Assembly (NCBI RefSeq): GCF_013409935.1
Contig: NZ_JACCCO010000001.1
Location: 2,294,001-2,358,000 of the forward strand
Source of the DNA: Streptosporangium sandarakinum
GTDB taxonomy: Bacteria; Actinomycetota; Actinomycetes; Streptosporangiales; Streptosporangiaceae
Length of the DNA stretch: 64,000 bases
Direction of reading: 5' to 3'
This document shows, piece by piece, positions 18,780-26,857 of this stretch (positions are counted from its first letter, which is position 1; every line of letters begins with the position of its first letter). The position numbers and the translations under genes were made by a program. A model generated the notes under the pieces. It was not told where the DNA came from. It worked only from the letters and a program-made list of their open reading frames with translations, and ran no database searches.

Positions 18780-20324
18780 ATGCGCGACCCGGAAGACGAC
18801 GACTCGGGTGTGCAGATCGGCGGCGACGCCTACGGCAAGGTACGGCTGGCCCCCCGGCATGAGCGCAGGCCGGCCGGGAGGGCGCGGTCCCGGCGGCGCG
18901 GACTGCTCGTCGCGGGCGCGCTGTCGTCCCTGGTGCTGGGCGGCTCGGGGGTGATGTGGGCGCTGCCGAACTACGCGGCCGGCAAGATCCAGGCGGTCGA
19001 CGCGGGGGTGGCGGGGTCGCGGCCCACCGGCGCGATGAACATCCTCGTCGTCGGCGTGGACCGGCGCGACGACCTCTCCAGGCAGCAGCAGAACGCGCTG
19101 AAGCTGGGCCGCGAGTCCGGGCAGCGCACCGACACCATGATGGTGGTCCACCTGTCGGAGGACCACGGCAGGGCGACCGTGGTCAGCCTTCCCCGCGACA
19201 CCTGGACGACGATCCCCGGCAAGGGCGACCACAAGATCAACGCGGCGTACCAGCTCGGCGGCCCGAAGCTCGCCGTACGCGCGGTGCAGGCCGTGACCGG
19301 GCTGACGATCAACCATTACGTCGAGGTCAACGTGCTCGGCTTCATCGACGTGGTGGACGCGCTCGGCGGCGTCTCGGTCTGCACGCCGGTTCCGATCAAC
19401 GATCCCAAGACCGGGCTGAACCTCCAGCCGGGGACGTACCCGCTGAACGGCGTCAAGGCCCTCTCCTACGCCCGCACCCGGGCCACGGCCCGCTCCGACC
19501 TCGACCGGATCGACCGTCAGCAGCAGGTGATCTCGGCCCTGCTGCACCAGGCGCTCAGCGGCGGCACGCTGACCAACCCGGCCAGGCTCGTCTCGTTCGT
19601 CGACAGCACCCTCGGCACGCTCCGGGTGGACGACGCGCTCCGCAAGGATCTGCTCGGCCTGGCCCGGCAGATCAAGGACGTCTCCACCGACGACGTCGCC
19701 TTCGCCACCGTCCCGCTCGCCGACGTCGACTACAAGACCCCGACGGGCGAGTCGGCCGTGCTGTGGGACAAGGACGCGGCCAGGGAGCTGTTCCGCCGGA
19801 TCGCCGCCGACGAGCCGCTCGTCAAACCCTCGAAACCCGCCTCCCCCGCCGCGTCCGCCCCGGCGACGGCCTCCCCTTCGCCCGCCCCCTCGTCCACGGC
19901 CGGCGCGCTGACCGTGCCGCCCTCGCGGATCTCCGTCAAGGTGCTCAACGGCACCACGACCCCCGGTCTCGGCGCGCGGGTCAGGGGCGAGTTGCAGGGG
20001 GCCGGCTTCATGGTCCCCGAGGCCGCCGGCAACACCCCTGAGAAGGACCACGACGGGACGGTGGTCCGATACGGTCCCGGCCGCGAGGACTCGGCCCGGA
20101 CCGTGGCCGCCGCCCTGCACGGGGCCGAGACGCGCCAGGTGGACGACCTCGGCGACCGGATCGAGGTCGTCGTCGGCCGGCGGTACCCGGGGGTCCGGAA
20201 GGTCACCGTCGACGAGGCCGCGGCGCCGTCGGCCACCTCGTCCGCCGCGCCGTCCGCGGGACCGTCCGCGCCCAGCGCCACCCCGGCGGCCAGGACGGCG
20301 ACGGAGAACATCTGTAAAAAGTAA
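18780..20324 (+). CDS. LytR-CpsA-Psr (LCP) family ligase with LytR_C domain
   Basis: 514 residues; ATG 18780 with AGGGGG upstream. A short cytoplasmic tail, one membrane helix (~residues 41-61), then the extracellular LCP domain with its conserved arginines and aspartates: RTDTMM, VSLPRDTW, YARTRAT...DLDRIDRQQQ. After a Pro/Ser/Ala linker, a LytR_C domain (ISVKVLNGTTTPGLGARV) and an Ala/Ser tail ending ICKK. LCP enzymes transfer lipid-linked wall polymers to peptidoglycan, so this is the likely last step for the adjacent locus. Confidence 0.93.
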   Translation: MRDPEDDDSGVQIGGDAYGKVRLAPRHERRPAGRARSRRRGLLVAGALSSLVLGGSGVMWALPNYAAGKIQAVDAGVAGSRPTGAMNILVVGVDRRDDLSRQQQNALKLGRESGQRTDTMMVVHLSEDHGRATVVSLPRDTWTTIPGKGDHKINAAYQLGGPKLAVRAVQAVTGLTINHYVEVNVLGFIDVVDALGGVSVCTPVPINDPKTGLNLQPGTYPLNGVKALSYARTRATARSDLDRIDRQQQVISALLHQALSGGTLTNPARLVSFVDSTLGTLRVDDALRKDLLGLARQIKDVSTDDVAFATVPLADVDYKTPTGESAVLWDKDAARELFRRIAADEPLVKPSKPASPAASAPATASPSPAPSSTAGALTVPPSRISVKVLNGTTTPGLGARVRGELQGAGFMVPEAAGNTPEKDHDGTVVRYGPGREDSARTVAAALHGAETRQVDDLGDRIEVVVGRRYPGVRKVTVDEAAAPSATSSAAPSAGPSAPSATPAARTATENICKK

Positions 20325-20356
20325 TTTTTCCACATGAAAACCACCGCCCCGGGCAG

Positions 20357-20390
20357 AAACCACGCACGGAGGTGATGACCGTGGTTTTTT
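20357..20390 (+). promoter_or_regulatory. Hairpin plus T-tract enclosing the STAS gene ribosome-binding site
   Basis: AAACCACG (20357-20364) pairs with CGTGGTTT (20380-20387), followed by T's to 20390. The 15-nt loop holds GGAGGTGATG, and the right arm covers the likely GTG start. It could terminate the LCP transcript, hide the start of the next gene, or both. Confidence 0.5.
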
Positions 20391-20740
20391 CAAATCCGAC
20401 GTTCGAGGTGGAGAGCTGGCGCCAGGGCCCGTGCGCGGTGGTACGGGCGGCGGGCGAACTGGACATGGCGGTCGCACCCCGGCTGCGAGCCGAGGTGGAC
20501 CGCGTCCTGGACGCCCCTGGCCGTCCCTGCCTGGTGATGGATCTGACGCAGGTGCCGTTCTGTGACTCCGTGGGCCTGGGCGTCCTGGTGAGCGCGCTCG
20601 CCCGGGTCAGGGACGCCCAGGGTCGTCTGATCCTGGTGGTGGGCCCAGGGATGATCACACATCTTCTGACGATCACCAATCTGGATCGTTACTTCGAGAC
20701 CCGTTCCTCCCTGCGGGAGGCCTACGAGGCCGCCGCCTGA
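20381..20740 (+). CDS. STAS-domain anti-sigma factor antagonist
   Basis: 119 residues from GTG 20381, which has GGAGG eight bases upstream; ATG 20375 is in frame but too close to that site. SpoIIAA-like fold: VVRAAGELDMAVAP, LVMDLTQVPFCDSVGLGVLV with the phosphorylatable serine in CDSVG. Such proteins bind anti-sigma kinases and free a sigma factor. No kinase or sigma gene is adjacent, so the partner lies elsewhere. The start is buried in a hairpin. Confidence 0.88.
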   Translation: MVFSNPTFEVESWRQGPCAVVRAAGELDMAVAPRLRAEVDRVLDAPGRPCLVMDLTQVPFCDSVGLGVLVSALARVRDAQGRLILVVGPGMITHLLTITNLDRYFETRSSLREAYEAAA

Positions 20741-20819
20741 CCGTTCCGGCCGGACCGGTCGCCCGGGTGGCGGGTCGCCGGCCCGGCCGGTCAGGCGGCG
20801 CTCGTGGGGGCTTGGCGGT

Positions 20820-21803
20820 TCAGCGGCCGGAGCCGTGGCGGGCCGGACCGCCGCGCAGCAGGGCCTCCCCGAGCGGGGTCAGCGTGTGCAGCACGGCGCT
20901 GCCCGTCCGGATCGTGGAGACGAGCCCGGCGTTGCGCAGGACCGCGGCGTGCTGGCTGGCGGAGGCGGGTGAGACGCCGGTCCGCTCGGCCAGCGCCGTG
21001 GTGGTGGCGGGCCTGCGCAGGGCGGCGAGCACGGCGGCCCGGGTACGGCCGAGCAGCGGCCCCAGGACGGCCGAGGCGCCGTCCGGCCGCTCCTCCGGGG
21101 CCATGGGGTACACCAGGGCGACGGTCCCGCCGGGCCGGTAGCCCACCACGGGAGCGGACGCGAAGTACGACGGGACCAGCGTCAGCCCGCGCCCGCACAG
21201 CGGGATGTCGTGGGTGCCGGCCGTACCGACGTGCAGGGTCGGCGGCTCCCACCGGCAGGCGACGCCGAGGGTGGCGAGGAGGGCGTCGACGCCGCCCCGC
21301 ATCAGCGTCTCGGCGCGGAGCGCGCGGTCGGCCGTGGCGGCCGACCGGATCCGCGGCCACAGCGGCTCCATCGACGCGGTGAAGTAGTCGTCCAGCTCGC
21401 TGACGAGGGTCCGCTGCGCCGCCGCGCCGCCGTCGGCGAGCTCCCGGTACCACCCGGAGACCTCCCGGGAGGGGGTCAGATGGCTCAGATCGACGGCGAG
21501 CTCGGCGCCGGGCGTCCGCCTGACCCGCTCGATGCCCGCGGCGAAGTCACCGGCGTCCGGCTGGCACAGGAAGGCCGGCATCGCCGCGTCGCAGGAGACG
21601 AGGTCGAGGAGTCTGCCGACGCGGGCCCCCCGACCGGTGGCCATCTCCCTGTTCCATTCGAGGACGGCGGGCCGTGACCAGCCCGTGCCGCCCGGAGCGC
21701 CGCGGAGCCGGCGCAGGCTCAGGCCGATCTCCAGCAGCGCGTCCGGGGCCGGGGCGAGCGTGACCCTTCGCAGGTCCGTCTCGGTGAAGTGCAGGCGGAT
21801 CAT
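20820..21803 (-). CDS. ArsR-type winged-helix regulator with N-terminal extension
   Basis: 327 residues; ATG 21803 has GGGAGG nine bases upstream. The last ~80 residues are an ArsR winged helix (RAAVLAALRRPATTTALAERTGVSPASASQHAAVLRNAGLV). The first ~230 residues, beginning MIRLHFTETDLRRVTLAP, form a domain seen in many actinomycete 'ArsR/helix-turn-helix' proteins and have no metal-site cysteines. Ligand unknown. It is divergent from an AraC-type gene 159 bp away; both may act on the nearby GH71 gene or elsewhere. Confidence 0.85.
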   Translation of the reverse strand: MIRLHFTETDLRRVTLAPAPDALLEIGLSLRRLRGAPGGTGWSRPAVLEWNREMATGRGARVGRLLDLVSCDAAMPAFLCQPDAGDFAAGIERVRRTPGAELAVDLSHLTPSREVSGWYRELADGGAAAQRTLVSELDDYFTASMEPLWPRIRSAATADRALRAETLMRGGVDALLATLGVACRWEPPTLHVGTAGTHDIPLCGRGLTLVPSYFASAPVVGYRPGGTVALVYPMAPEERPDGASAVLGPLLGRTRAAVLAALRRPATTTALAERTGVSPASASQHAAVLRNAGLVSTIRTGSAVLHTLTPLGEALLRGGPARHGSGR

Positions 21804-21962
21804 GCCGGTTACCTCCCGTCCGGAACCCCTTTTCAACCAGAGCTGAAAGGCGTTGCCTCCCGTGGCCGTCCGAATGATGCTCTGGAGGCGTGCCCGGAGC
21901 ACGTGCCAGGCCGGGGCCCGGGGCACACACCGGAACACCGCGGCGACCGGCGGGAGAAGATC

Positions 21963-22667
21963 ATGCGCCTCGACGATACCGCCTGTTCCGCCGATTTCGG
22001 CGGCTCCGGCGGCTTCACGGCCCCGCCGCGGGCGTGCCCCGTCCCCGAACCGGCCGATGGCCTGGTCCCGCGGTTCCCCCACGGGGCGCCGCCGCTTCCC
22101 CGCGCGGAGGTCGAGCGCCTCCTGGCGCGGAGGCCGCCCGGTCACGAGGACGTCGGCGCGCTCCTCGCCGGCCTCCTGCGGGACCTCTCCGCGCAGCGCG
22201 CCTCCCATGTCCCCGGCGTGGACGCACGGGCCGCCACCGCCGTCCTCGACCTGCTCGCGGCTCTCCTGACCCGGGAGCCGGGCGCGGGCCCGTCTCCCGT
22301 GGAGACCTCCCGCGCGAGCACGGTCGCGCGCGCCCAGGCGTTCATCGAGCGCAGGCTGGCCGACCCCGATCTCTCCCCCGCGCTCGTCGCCGCCGAGCAC
22401 CACGTCTCCGTCCGCCACCTGCAGAAGCTCTTCGAGGAGCAGGGGCTCAGCGTGGCCGGCTGGATCCGGCGGCGGCGGCTCGAACGCTGCCGCCGCGACC
22501 TCTCCGACCCCGCGCGGAACGACCTGCCGGTCCGCGCCGTCGCCTTCCGGTGGGGCTTCACCAGCGAGTCGCACTTCAACCGGGCGTTCCGCGCGGCGTA
22601 CGGCGCACCGCCCGCGACCTACCGCCGCCGCCTGCGGGAGTCGAGAGACCCTCGAACCACCTCCTGA
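21963..22667 (+). CDS. AraC-type regulator with shortened N-terminus
   Basis: 234 residues; ATG 21963 with GGGAGAAG upstream. Residues ~130-230 contain both helix-turn-helix motifs (LVAAEHHVSVRHLQKLFEEQG and VAFRWGFTSESHFNRAFRAAYG). The preceding ~90 residues match the linker end of AraC_binding_2 regulators (~320 residues), so most of the ligand-binding half is missing. The first ~35 residues are Gly/Pro-rich and unlike the family. Either a naturally short regulator or a truncated gene with a reused start. The GH71 gene lies 150 bp downstream. Confidence 0.8.
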   Translation: MRLDDTACSADFGGSGGFTAPPRACPVPEPADGLVPRFPHGAPPLPRAEVERLLARRPPGHEDVGALLAGLLRDLSAQRASHVPGVDARAATAVLDLLAALLTREPGAGPSPVETSRASTVARAQAFIERRLADPDLSPALVAAEHHVSVRHLQKLFEEQGLSVAGWIRRRRLERCRRDLSDPARNDLPVRAVAFRWGFTSESHFNRAFRAAYGAPPATYRRRLRESRDPRTTS

Positions 22668-22728
22668 CGAAACGATCGCCGGGCGGCGAAATAGCACCGT
22701 TCCAAATCGGGATTTATCCGTAAAACGG

Positions 22729-22763
22729 TGATCAAGGAGGCGGCTCGGCTCCACTCTTGATCA
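22729..22763. promoter_or_regulatory. Inverted repeat TGATCAAG...CTTGATCA upstream of GH71
   Basis: Perfect 8-bp arms 19 bp apart, ending 54 bp before the GH71 ATG. Each arm contains the palindrome TGATCA. Candidate operator, perhaps for the neighbouring AraC-type or ArsR-type protein. Confidence 0.5.
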
Positions 22764-22817
22764 TGAGTGGGCGTCCCGGACCCGGTGGGCGCCCACGTCT
22801 CGAACCAAGGAAGCCTC

Positions 22818-24815
22818 ATGATCAACCGTTATCGGACGGCGCTGGCGGCGCTGGTGACGCTCGCCGTCCTGGGCGCCGCGCCGACCGCCCCGGCGTCCGC
22901 GCTCACCCCGGCGCCCGCGCCCGCCTCGGCTCCCGTTCCGGCATCCGCGGCCACGCCCGTCAGCGCGACCTTCGCCGCCACGGACGACGTGTTCGTCAGC
23001 CAGGCCGAACCCGCCAAGAACTTCGCCACCGCGACCTGGCTGTCGATCTGCGGCGGCACCTGCAGCAGCAGCTCGGCCACCGGTCAGCGCATCGCCCTCA
23101 CCAGGTTCAAGGTCACCGGCATCCCCGACGACGCCGAGAACGTCAAGGCCACCCTGGAGGTCGCCTCGACGCGGACGACCGACACCACCGTGACGGCCCG
23201 GGCGGTGACGGGCGGCTGGACGGAGGCGGCCACCTGGAACACCCGCCCGGCCCTCGGCGACGCGGCCGGCTCGCACACCGGATTCACCTCCGGCCAGACG
23301 GCCAAGCTGGACGTCTCCTCGGCCGTCACCGGCGACGGGACCTACTCCTTCGCCCTCACCCAGACCGATGACACCCCGACCGTGCTGTCCTCCTCGCGCG
23401 AGAGCGGCGACCGCGGCCCCAGGCTGACCGTCAGCTACACCGAGGGCTCCGGGGACGAGGCGAACGCCGGTCCGCTGCCGTTCGCCATGCCCGGCACGGC
23501 GCAGCTGCGGACCTCCGCCCGGAAGGTGTTCGCCCACTACTTCCCGCCCTACCCGGTCTCGCTGGACGACCAGGACCCGGCGAGCGACTACTACGCGCGG
23601 AACTACCTCAAGCCGGACGGCGAGAGCGGCAAGCACTCCGCGTACGGCGGGCTGCTGCGCGACCGGCCGCTGGGCCGCGCCCCGCTCAGCGGCGACTGGG
23701 CGTCGGCCGACTACAAGACCGAGGTGCGGCAGGCCGTCGCCGCGGGCCTGGACGGCTTCACCGTCGACATCCTGTCGGTGACGAGCAGCCAGTGGACGAG
23801 GGTGCGGAAGCTCGTCGCGGCCGCCGAGGCCGTCGACCCGGGTTTCAAGATCGTCCTCATGCCGGACATGAACGGCCTGGCCTCGGTCGACGCCGCCACC
23901 CTCGCCACCGCGCTGGCGGATCTCGCCGCCTCGAAGTCGGTCTACCGGCTCGGTGACGGGCGGCTCGTCGTCGCCCCGTTCAAGGCCGAGGGCCGCACCG
24001 CCGCCTGGTGGTCCGACTGGATGAAGACCATGGAGACCGAGCACGGGATCAAGGTGGCCCTCGTGCCCTGCCTCCTCGACTTCAACAAGTACCGCGACGC
24101 CTTCGGCCCGATCAGCTACGGCTTCGCGAACTGGGGCAACCGCAACCCCGCGGCCAACTCCTCCCTGACCACGAACATCGACACCGCGCACGGCATGGGC
24201 AGGATCTGGATGCAGCCGGTCTCCGTCCAGGACGAGCGCCCCAACCAGGGGATCTACGACGAGGCGGCCAACACCGAGAACCTCCGGGCCACCTGGAAGG
24301 GCGCGATCGACGGCAAGGCCGAGTGGGTGCAGCTCACGACCTGGAACGACTACTCGGAGAACACCCAGTTCGCCCCGTCGCGGAACGCGGGCTGGACCTA
24401 CCTCGACATCAGCGCGTACTACCTGACCTGTTACAAGCTCGGCTGCCCGAAGATCACCAAGGACGTGGCGTACCTGACCCACCGGGTGCAGCCGTACGCC
24501 GCCCAGCCGTCCTACCCGGAGACCAAGCTCATGAAGCCGCGCGCGGGCGGCACGCCGTCCCGCGACACGGTCGAGGTGCTCACCATGCTGACGGCGGCGG
24601 GCAAGGTGTCGGTCACGGTCGGCGGCACCACGCAGACCTATGACGCGCCCGCCGGGGTCTCCGCCCGGACGTTCGCGCTGAAGGCGGGGACCGTCTCGGC
24701 GTCGGTCGCCCGGAACGGCGCCGCCGTGACCGCGGTGACCTCGCCGTACAAGGTCACGGCGACTCCGTACGTGCAGGACCTGCACTATCGCGCGGTGTCC
24801 AGCGGCCGGTCCTGA
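22818..24815 (+). CDS. Secreted GH71 alpha-1,3-glucanase-like hydrolase with DNRLRE domain
   Basis: 665 residues; ATG 22818 with AAGGAAG. A Sec signal peptide (ALAALVTLAVLGAAPTAPASA) and a Pro/Ala linker precede a DNRLRE-type beta domain (~50-225: ATDDVFVSQAEPAKNF, TGGWTEAATWN). From ~245 a GH71 catalytic domain: KVFAHYFPPYPVSLD, GFTVDIL, VLMPDMN, LTTWNDYSEN. GH71 enzymes cut alpha-1,3-glucan of fungal walls or mutan, so a role in fungal lysis is plausible. Possible regulators sit just upstream. Confidence 0.88.
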   Translation: MINRYRTALAALVTLAVLGAAPTAPASALTPAPAPASAPVPASAATPVSATFAATDDVFVSQAEPAKNFATATWLSICGGTCSSSSATGQRIALTRFKVTGIPDDAENVKATLEVASTRTTDTTVTARAVTGGWTEAATWNTRPALGDAAGSHTGFTSGQTAKLDVSSAVTGDGTYSFALTQTDDTPTVLSSSRESGDRGPRLTVSYTEGSGDEANAGPLPFAMPGTAQLRTSARKVFAHYFPPYPVSLDDQDPASDYYARNYLKPDGESGKHSAYGGLLRDRPLGRAPLSGDWASADYKTEVRQAVAAGLDGFTVDILSVTSSQWTRVRKLVAAAEAVDPGFKIVLMPDMNGLASVDAATLATALADLAASKSVYRLGDGRLVVAPFKAEGRTAAWWSDWMKTMETEHGIKVALVPCLLDFNKYRDAFGPISYGFANWGNRNPAANSSLTTNIDTAHGMGRIWMQPVSVQDERPNQGIYDEAANTENLRATWKGAIDGKAEWVQLTTWNDYSENTQFAPSRNAGWTYLDISAYYLTCYKLGCPKITKDVAYLTHRVQPYAAQPSYPETKLMKPRAGGTPSRDTVEVLTMLTAAGKVSVTVGGTTQTYDAPAGVSARTFALKAGTVSASVARNGAAVTAVTSPYKVTATPYVQDLHYRAVSSGRS

Positions 24816-24970
24816 CGGACCGGCGGGCACCGCGCCGCGCCCGTCCCCCCGCCCGCGAGGCTCGCGAGGCCCATGAGATCAATGAGGCCCTGAGACTCAC
24901 AGGATCGCTCCGGGAGGGCGGGCGCTGCCCTTTTCCGCGTTCGCCGCGCGGGCCCCACACCCCCCCATTC

Positions 24971-25004
24971 GGATGTTCATATAATCTGGATTCAGTGAGC
25001 ATCC
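24971..25004. promoter_or_regulatory. Promoter -10 flanked by probable TetR operator
   Basis: A perfect TATAAT at 24980-24985 lies between GGATGTTCA (24971) and TGAGCATCC (24996), arms that pair at 8 of 9 positions around a 16-bp centre. No good -35. The site is ~30 bp before the TetR start, a standard autorepressor arrangement. Confidence 0.65.
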
Positions 25005-25034
25005 TGATGACGTGATGACGGGTGGGGATTGGTG

Positions 25035-26243
25035 ATGGCGCGATTGACCCGGGCGCAGCAGCAGGAGCGCACCCGCGCGGCCGTGCTGGCCGCGGCGAGG
25101 CGGGAGTTCGCCGAGCACGGATACGCCGTGACGAAGATCGACCGGATCGCCGAGCGGGCCGAGATGACCCGCGGCGCGGTGTACTCGAACTTCCCGACCA
25201 AGCGCGCGCTGTACCTGGCGGTGCTGGCCGACCTGGTCGAACGCTCCGCCGGCGAGGCCGGCCAGGCCGACGGGTCCGACGGGATCACCGGAGCCGCCGG
25301 GCAGGCACCGCGGCCGTCACCCGACTCGGTGGCCGGGTCGCTGGGCGCCTTCGCCCGGGTCTGGCTCGAACGGCTGCCGCTGACCGGCGACTCACCGGCC
25401 GACGGTCACCTGCGGTTGCGCTCGCTGTCCGGCGTGCTCGACGACGAACCGGCCCGGACCGCGCTGGCCCAGACCGCCCGGCTGGAGGCGTTGCTGCTCG
25501 CCCTCGCGCTTGAGTCGTACCCGCCGCCGGGCGTCCGGCGGGTACGGCTGGCCGAGCTGGCGCTGACACTGCTGAACGGCTCGGCGGGCCTGGCCGAGAC
25601 CGCTCCCGGGTTCGGCGACCCGTTCGACGTGGTGCGCGCCTGCGACCATCTGGCCGGGATCGACCTGGCGGACGCCTGGGACCCGCCGCACCTGCCCTAC
25701 GTCTCCCCGGCGCGCCCCTGCGACGACCCCTGGACGCCGCCGGCCGAGGTGTCCGACCGGATCACCGGCCGTCCGACCGGCCTCGGCGACGACGGCGTGA
25801 TCGCGGTCCTGGGGGCCGGGCGGCTGGCCGCGGCGGAGGAGGCCGTCCGCGGCGCCCTCCCGGGCGACCGGGTGACCGTGGTCGTCGTGACGGGCGACCC
25901 GGCCGAGATCGGCCGTCTGGTACGGCTCAGGATCGACGACCTCACCGCGTGCCTGCGGCGCGTGTTCGCCCCCGGCGGGTGGCCGTCCCTCCGCCTGGTG
26001 CTCGACGATCGCGCCCTGGCCGCCGCGGCCCTCGGCCTGCCGGGCGTCGGCGACGCGACCGAGGCCGCCGTCCGGGTCAGGGACGGCAGGATCGTCGCCC
26101 GGGCCGAGGGCCGGGGCGCGGCCCACGCCGCGGCGGCCGCCGGTGCTCCGGGCGCCGGTGCTCCGGGCGCCGGTGCTCCGGGCGCCGGTGCTCCGGGCGC
26201 CGGTGCTCCGGGCGCCACGCGACACGGCGGGGGCGAAGCATGA
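25035..26243 (+). CDS. TetR family regulator with extra C-terminal domain
   Basis: 402 residues (GTG 25032 or ATG 25035), about twice a usual TetR. Residues 1-60 are the DNA-binding domain (ARREFAEHGYAVTKIDRIAERAEMTRGAVYSNF); to ~210 a normal ligand-binding half. From ~235 an added domain reads VIAVLGAGRLAAAEEAV...VVVVTGDPAEIGRLV...RVRDGRIVARAEG, which resembles a thioredoxin/AhpC-like fold without its cysteine pair; this is inference. The tail is five GAPGA repeats. It overlaps the next gene by ATGA and heads a three-gene operon with a short PPDK. Confidence 0.83.
   Translation: MARLTRAQQQERTRAAVLAAARREFAEHGYAVTKIDRIAERAEMTRGAVYSNFPTKRALYLAVLADLVERSAGEAGQADGSDGITGAAGQAPRPSPDSVAGSLGAFARVWLERLPLTGDSPADGHLRLRSLSGVLDDEPARTALAQTARLEALLLALALESYPPPGVRRVRLAELALTLLNGSAGLAETAPGFGDPFDVVRACDHLAGIDLADAWDPPHLPYVSPARPCDDPWTPPAEVSDRITGRPTGLGDDGVIAVLGAGRLAAAEEAVRGALPGDRVTVVVVTGDPAEIGRLVRLRIDDLTACLRRVFAPGGWPSLRLVLDDRALAAAALGLPGVGDATEAAVRVRDGRIVARAEGRGAAHAAAAAGAPGAGAPGAGAPGAGAPGAGAPGATRHGGGEA
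26142..26216 (+). repeat. Five tandem copies of a 15-bp coding repeat
   Basis: Unit ggtgctccgggcgcc, five exact copies, in frame and encoding GAPGA at the TetR C-terminus. Exact identity implies recent expansion, and copy number may vary between strains. Confidence 0.95.
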
Positions 26244-26857
26244 CGGCCTCCACGGCCGGCGACGACCTGCTGGTGCTCCACGCCCTCCGCTGCGCCGGGT
26301 TCACCGACCTGGCCAGGGTGGCCGCGGTGACGGGACTCGGCGAGTCCGACGTCGAGTCCGAACTCATCGACCTCGCCACCGCGGGCCACGTCACGTACAC
26401 GGCGGGCTTCTTCGGCGGATGGGGCCTCACCGAGGCCGGCCGGGCCGCCGACGCCCGGTGGATCACCGAGGAGCTGGAGGCGGCCGGCGCCCGGACCGCC
26501 GTGGCCGGCGCGTACGACCGCTTCCTCGTCCTCAACCCGGAGCTCCTCGACATCTGCGGGGCCTGGCAGCTGCGCCCCGTCGGCGGGACGACGACGATGA
26601 ACGACCACACCGACCCCGCCTACGACGCCCGGGTCCTCGGCCGGCTCACCGACCTCGACCGGCGGGCCCAGGCGGTCTGCGCGGACCTGTCCGCGGCGCT
26701 GCCGCGATTCGGGCGCTACCGCGTCCGCCTCGCCGACGCGCTCGCGCGGGCGACCGCGGGCGCGCTCGACTACGTGACAGACGACATGGCGTCGTACCAC
26801 ACGGTGTGGTTCCAGCTCCACGAGGACCTGCTCGCCACCCTGGGCATCCCCCGATGA
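26240..26857 (+). CDS. Winged-helix protein of the short-PPDK operon
   Basis: 205 residues, starting in an ATGA overlap with the TetR gene and ending in an ATGA overlap with the PPDK gene, so translation is coupled. The N-terminal ~75 residues look like a winged helix (LHALRCAGFTDLARVAAVTGLGESDVESELIDLATAGHV). The rest is helical and conserved-looking (NPELLDICGAWQLRP, YHTVWFQLHEDLLATLGIPR). Not a family I can name. The C-terminal part may bind the PPDK-like enzyme or its substrate. Confidence 0.78.
   Translation: MTASTAGDDLLVLHALRCAGFTDLARVAAVTGLGESDVESELIDLATAGHVTYTAGFFGGWGLTEAGRAADARWITEELEAAGARTAVAGAYDRFLVLNPELLDICGAWQLRPVGGTTTMNDHTDPAYDARVLGRLTDLDRRAQAVCADLSAALPRFGRYRVRLADALARATAGALDYVTDDMASYHTVWFQLHEDLLATLGIPR

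Noticed and set aside
26142-26216. CRISPR-like array
   Set aside because: The 15-bp units are contiguous, without spacers, and encode in-frame GAPGA; a coding tandem repeat.
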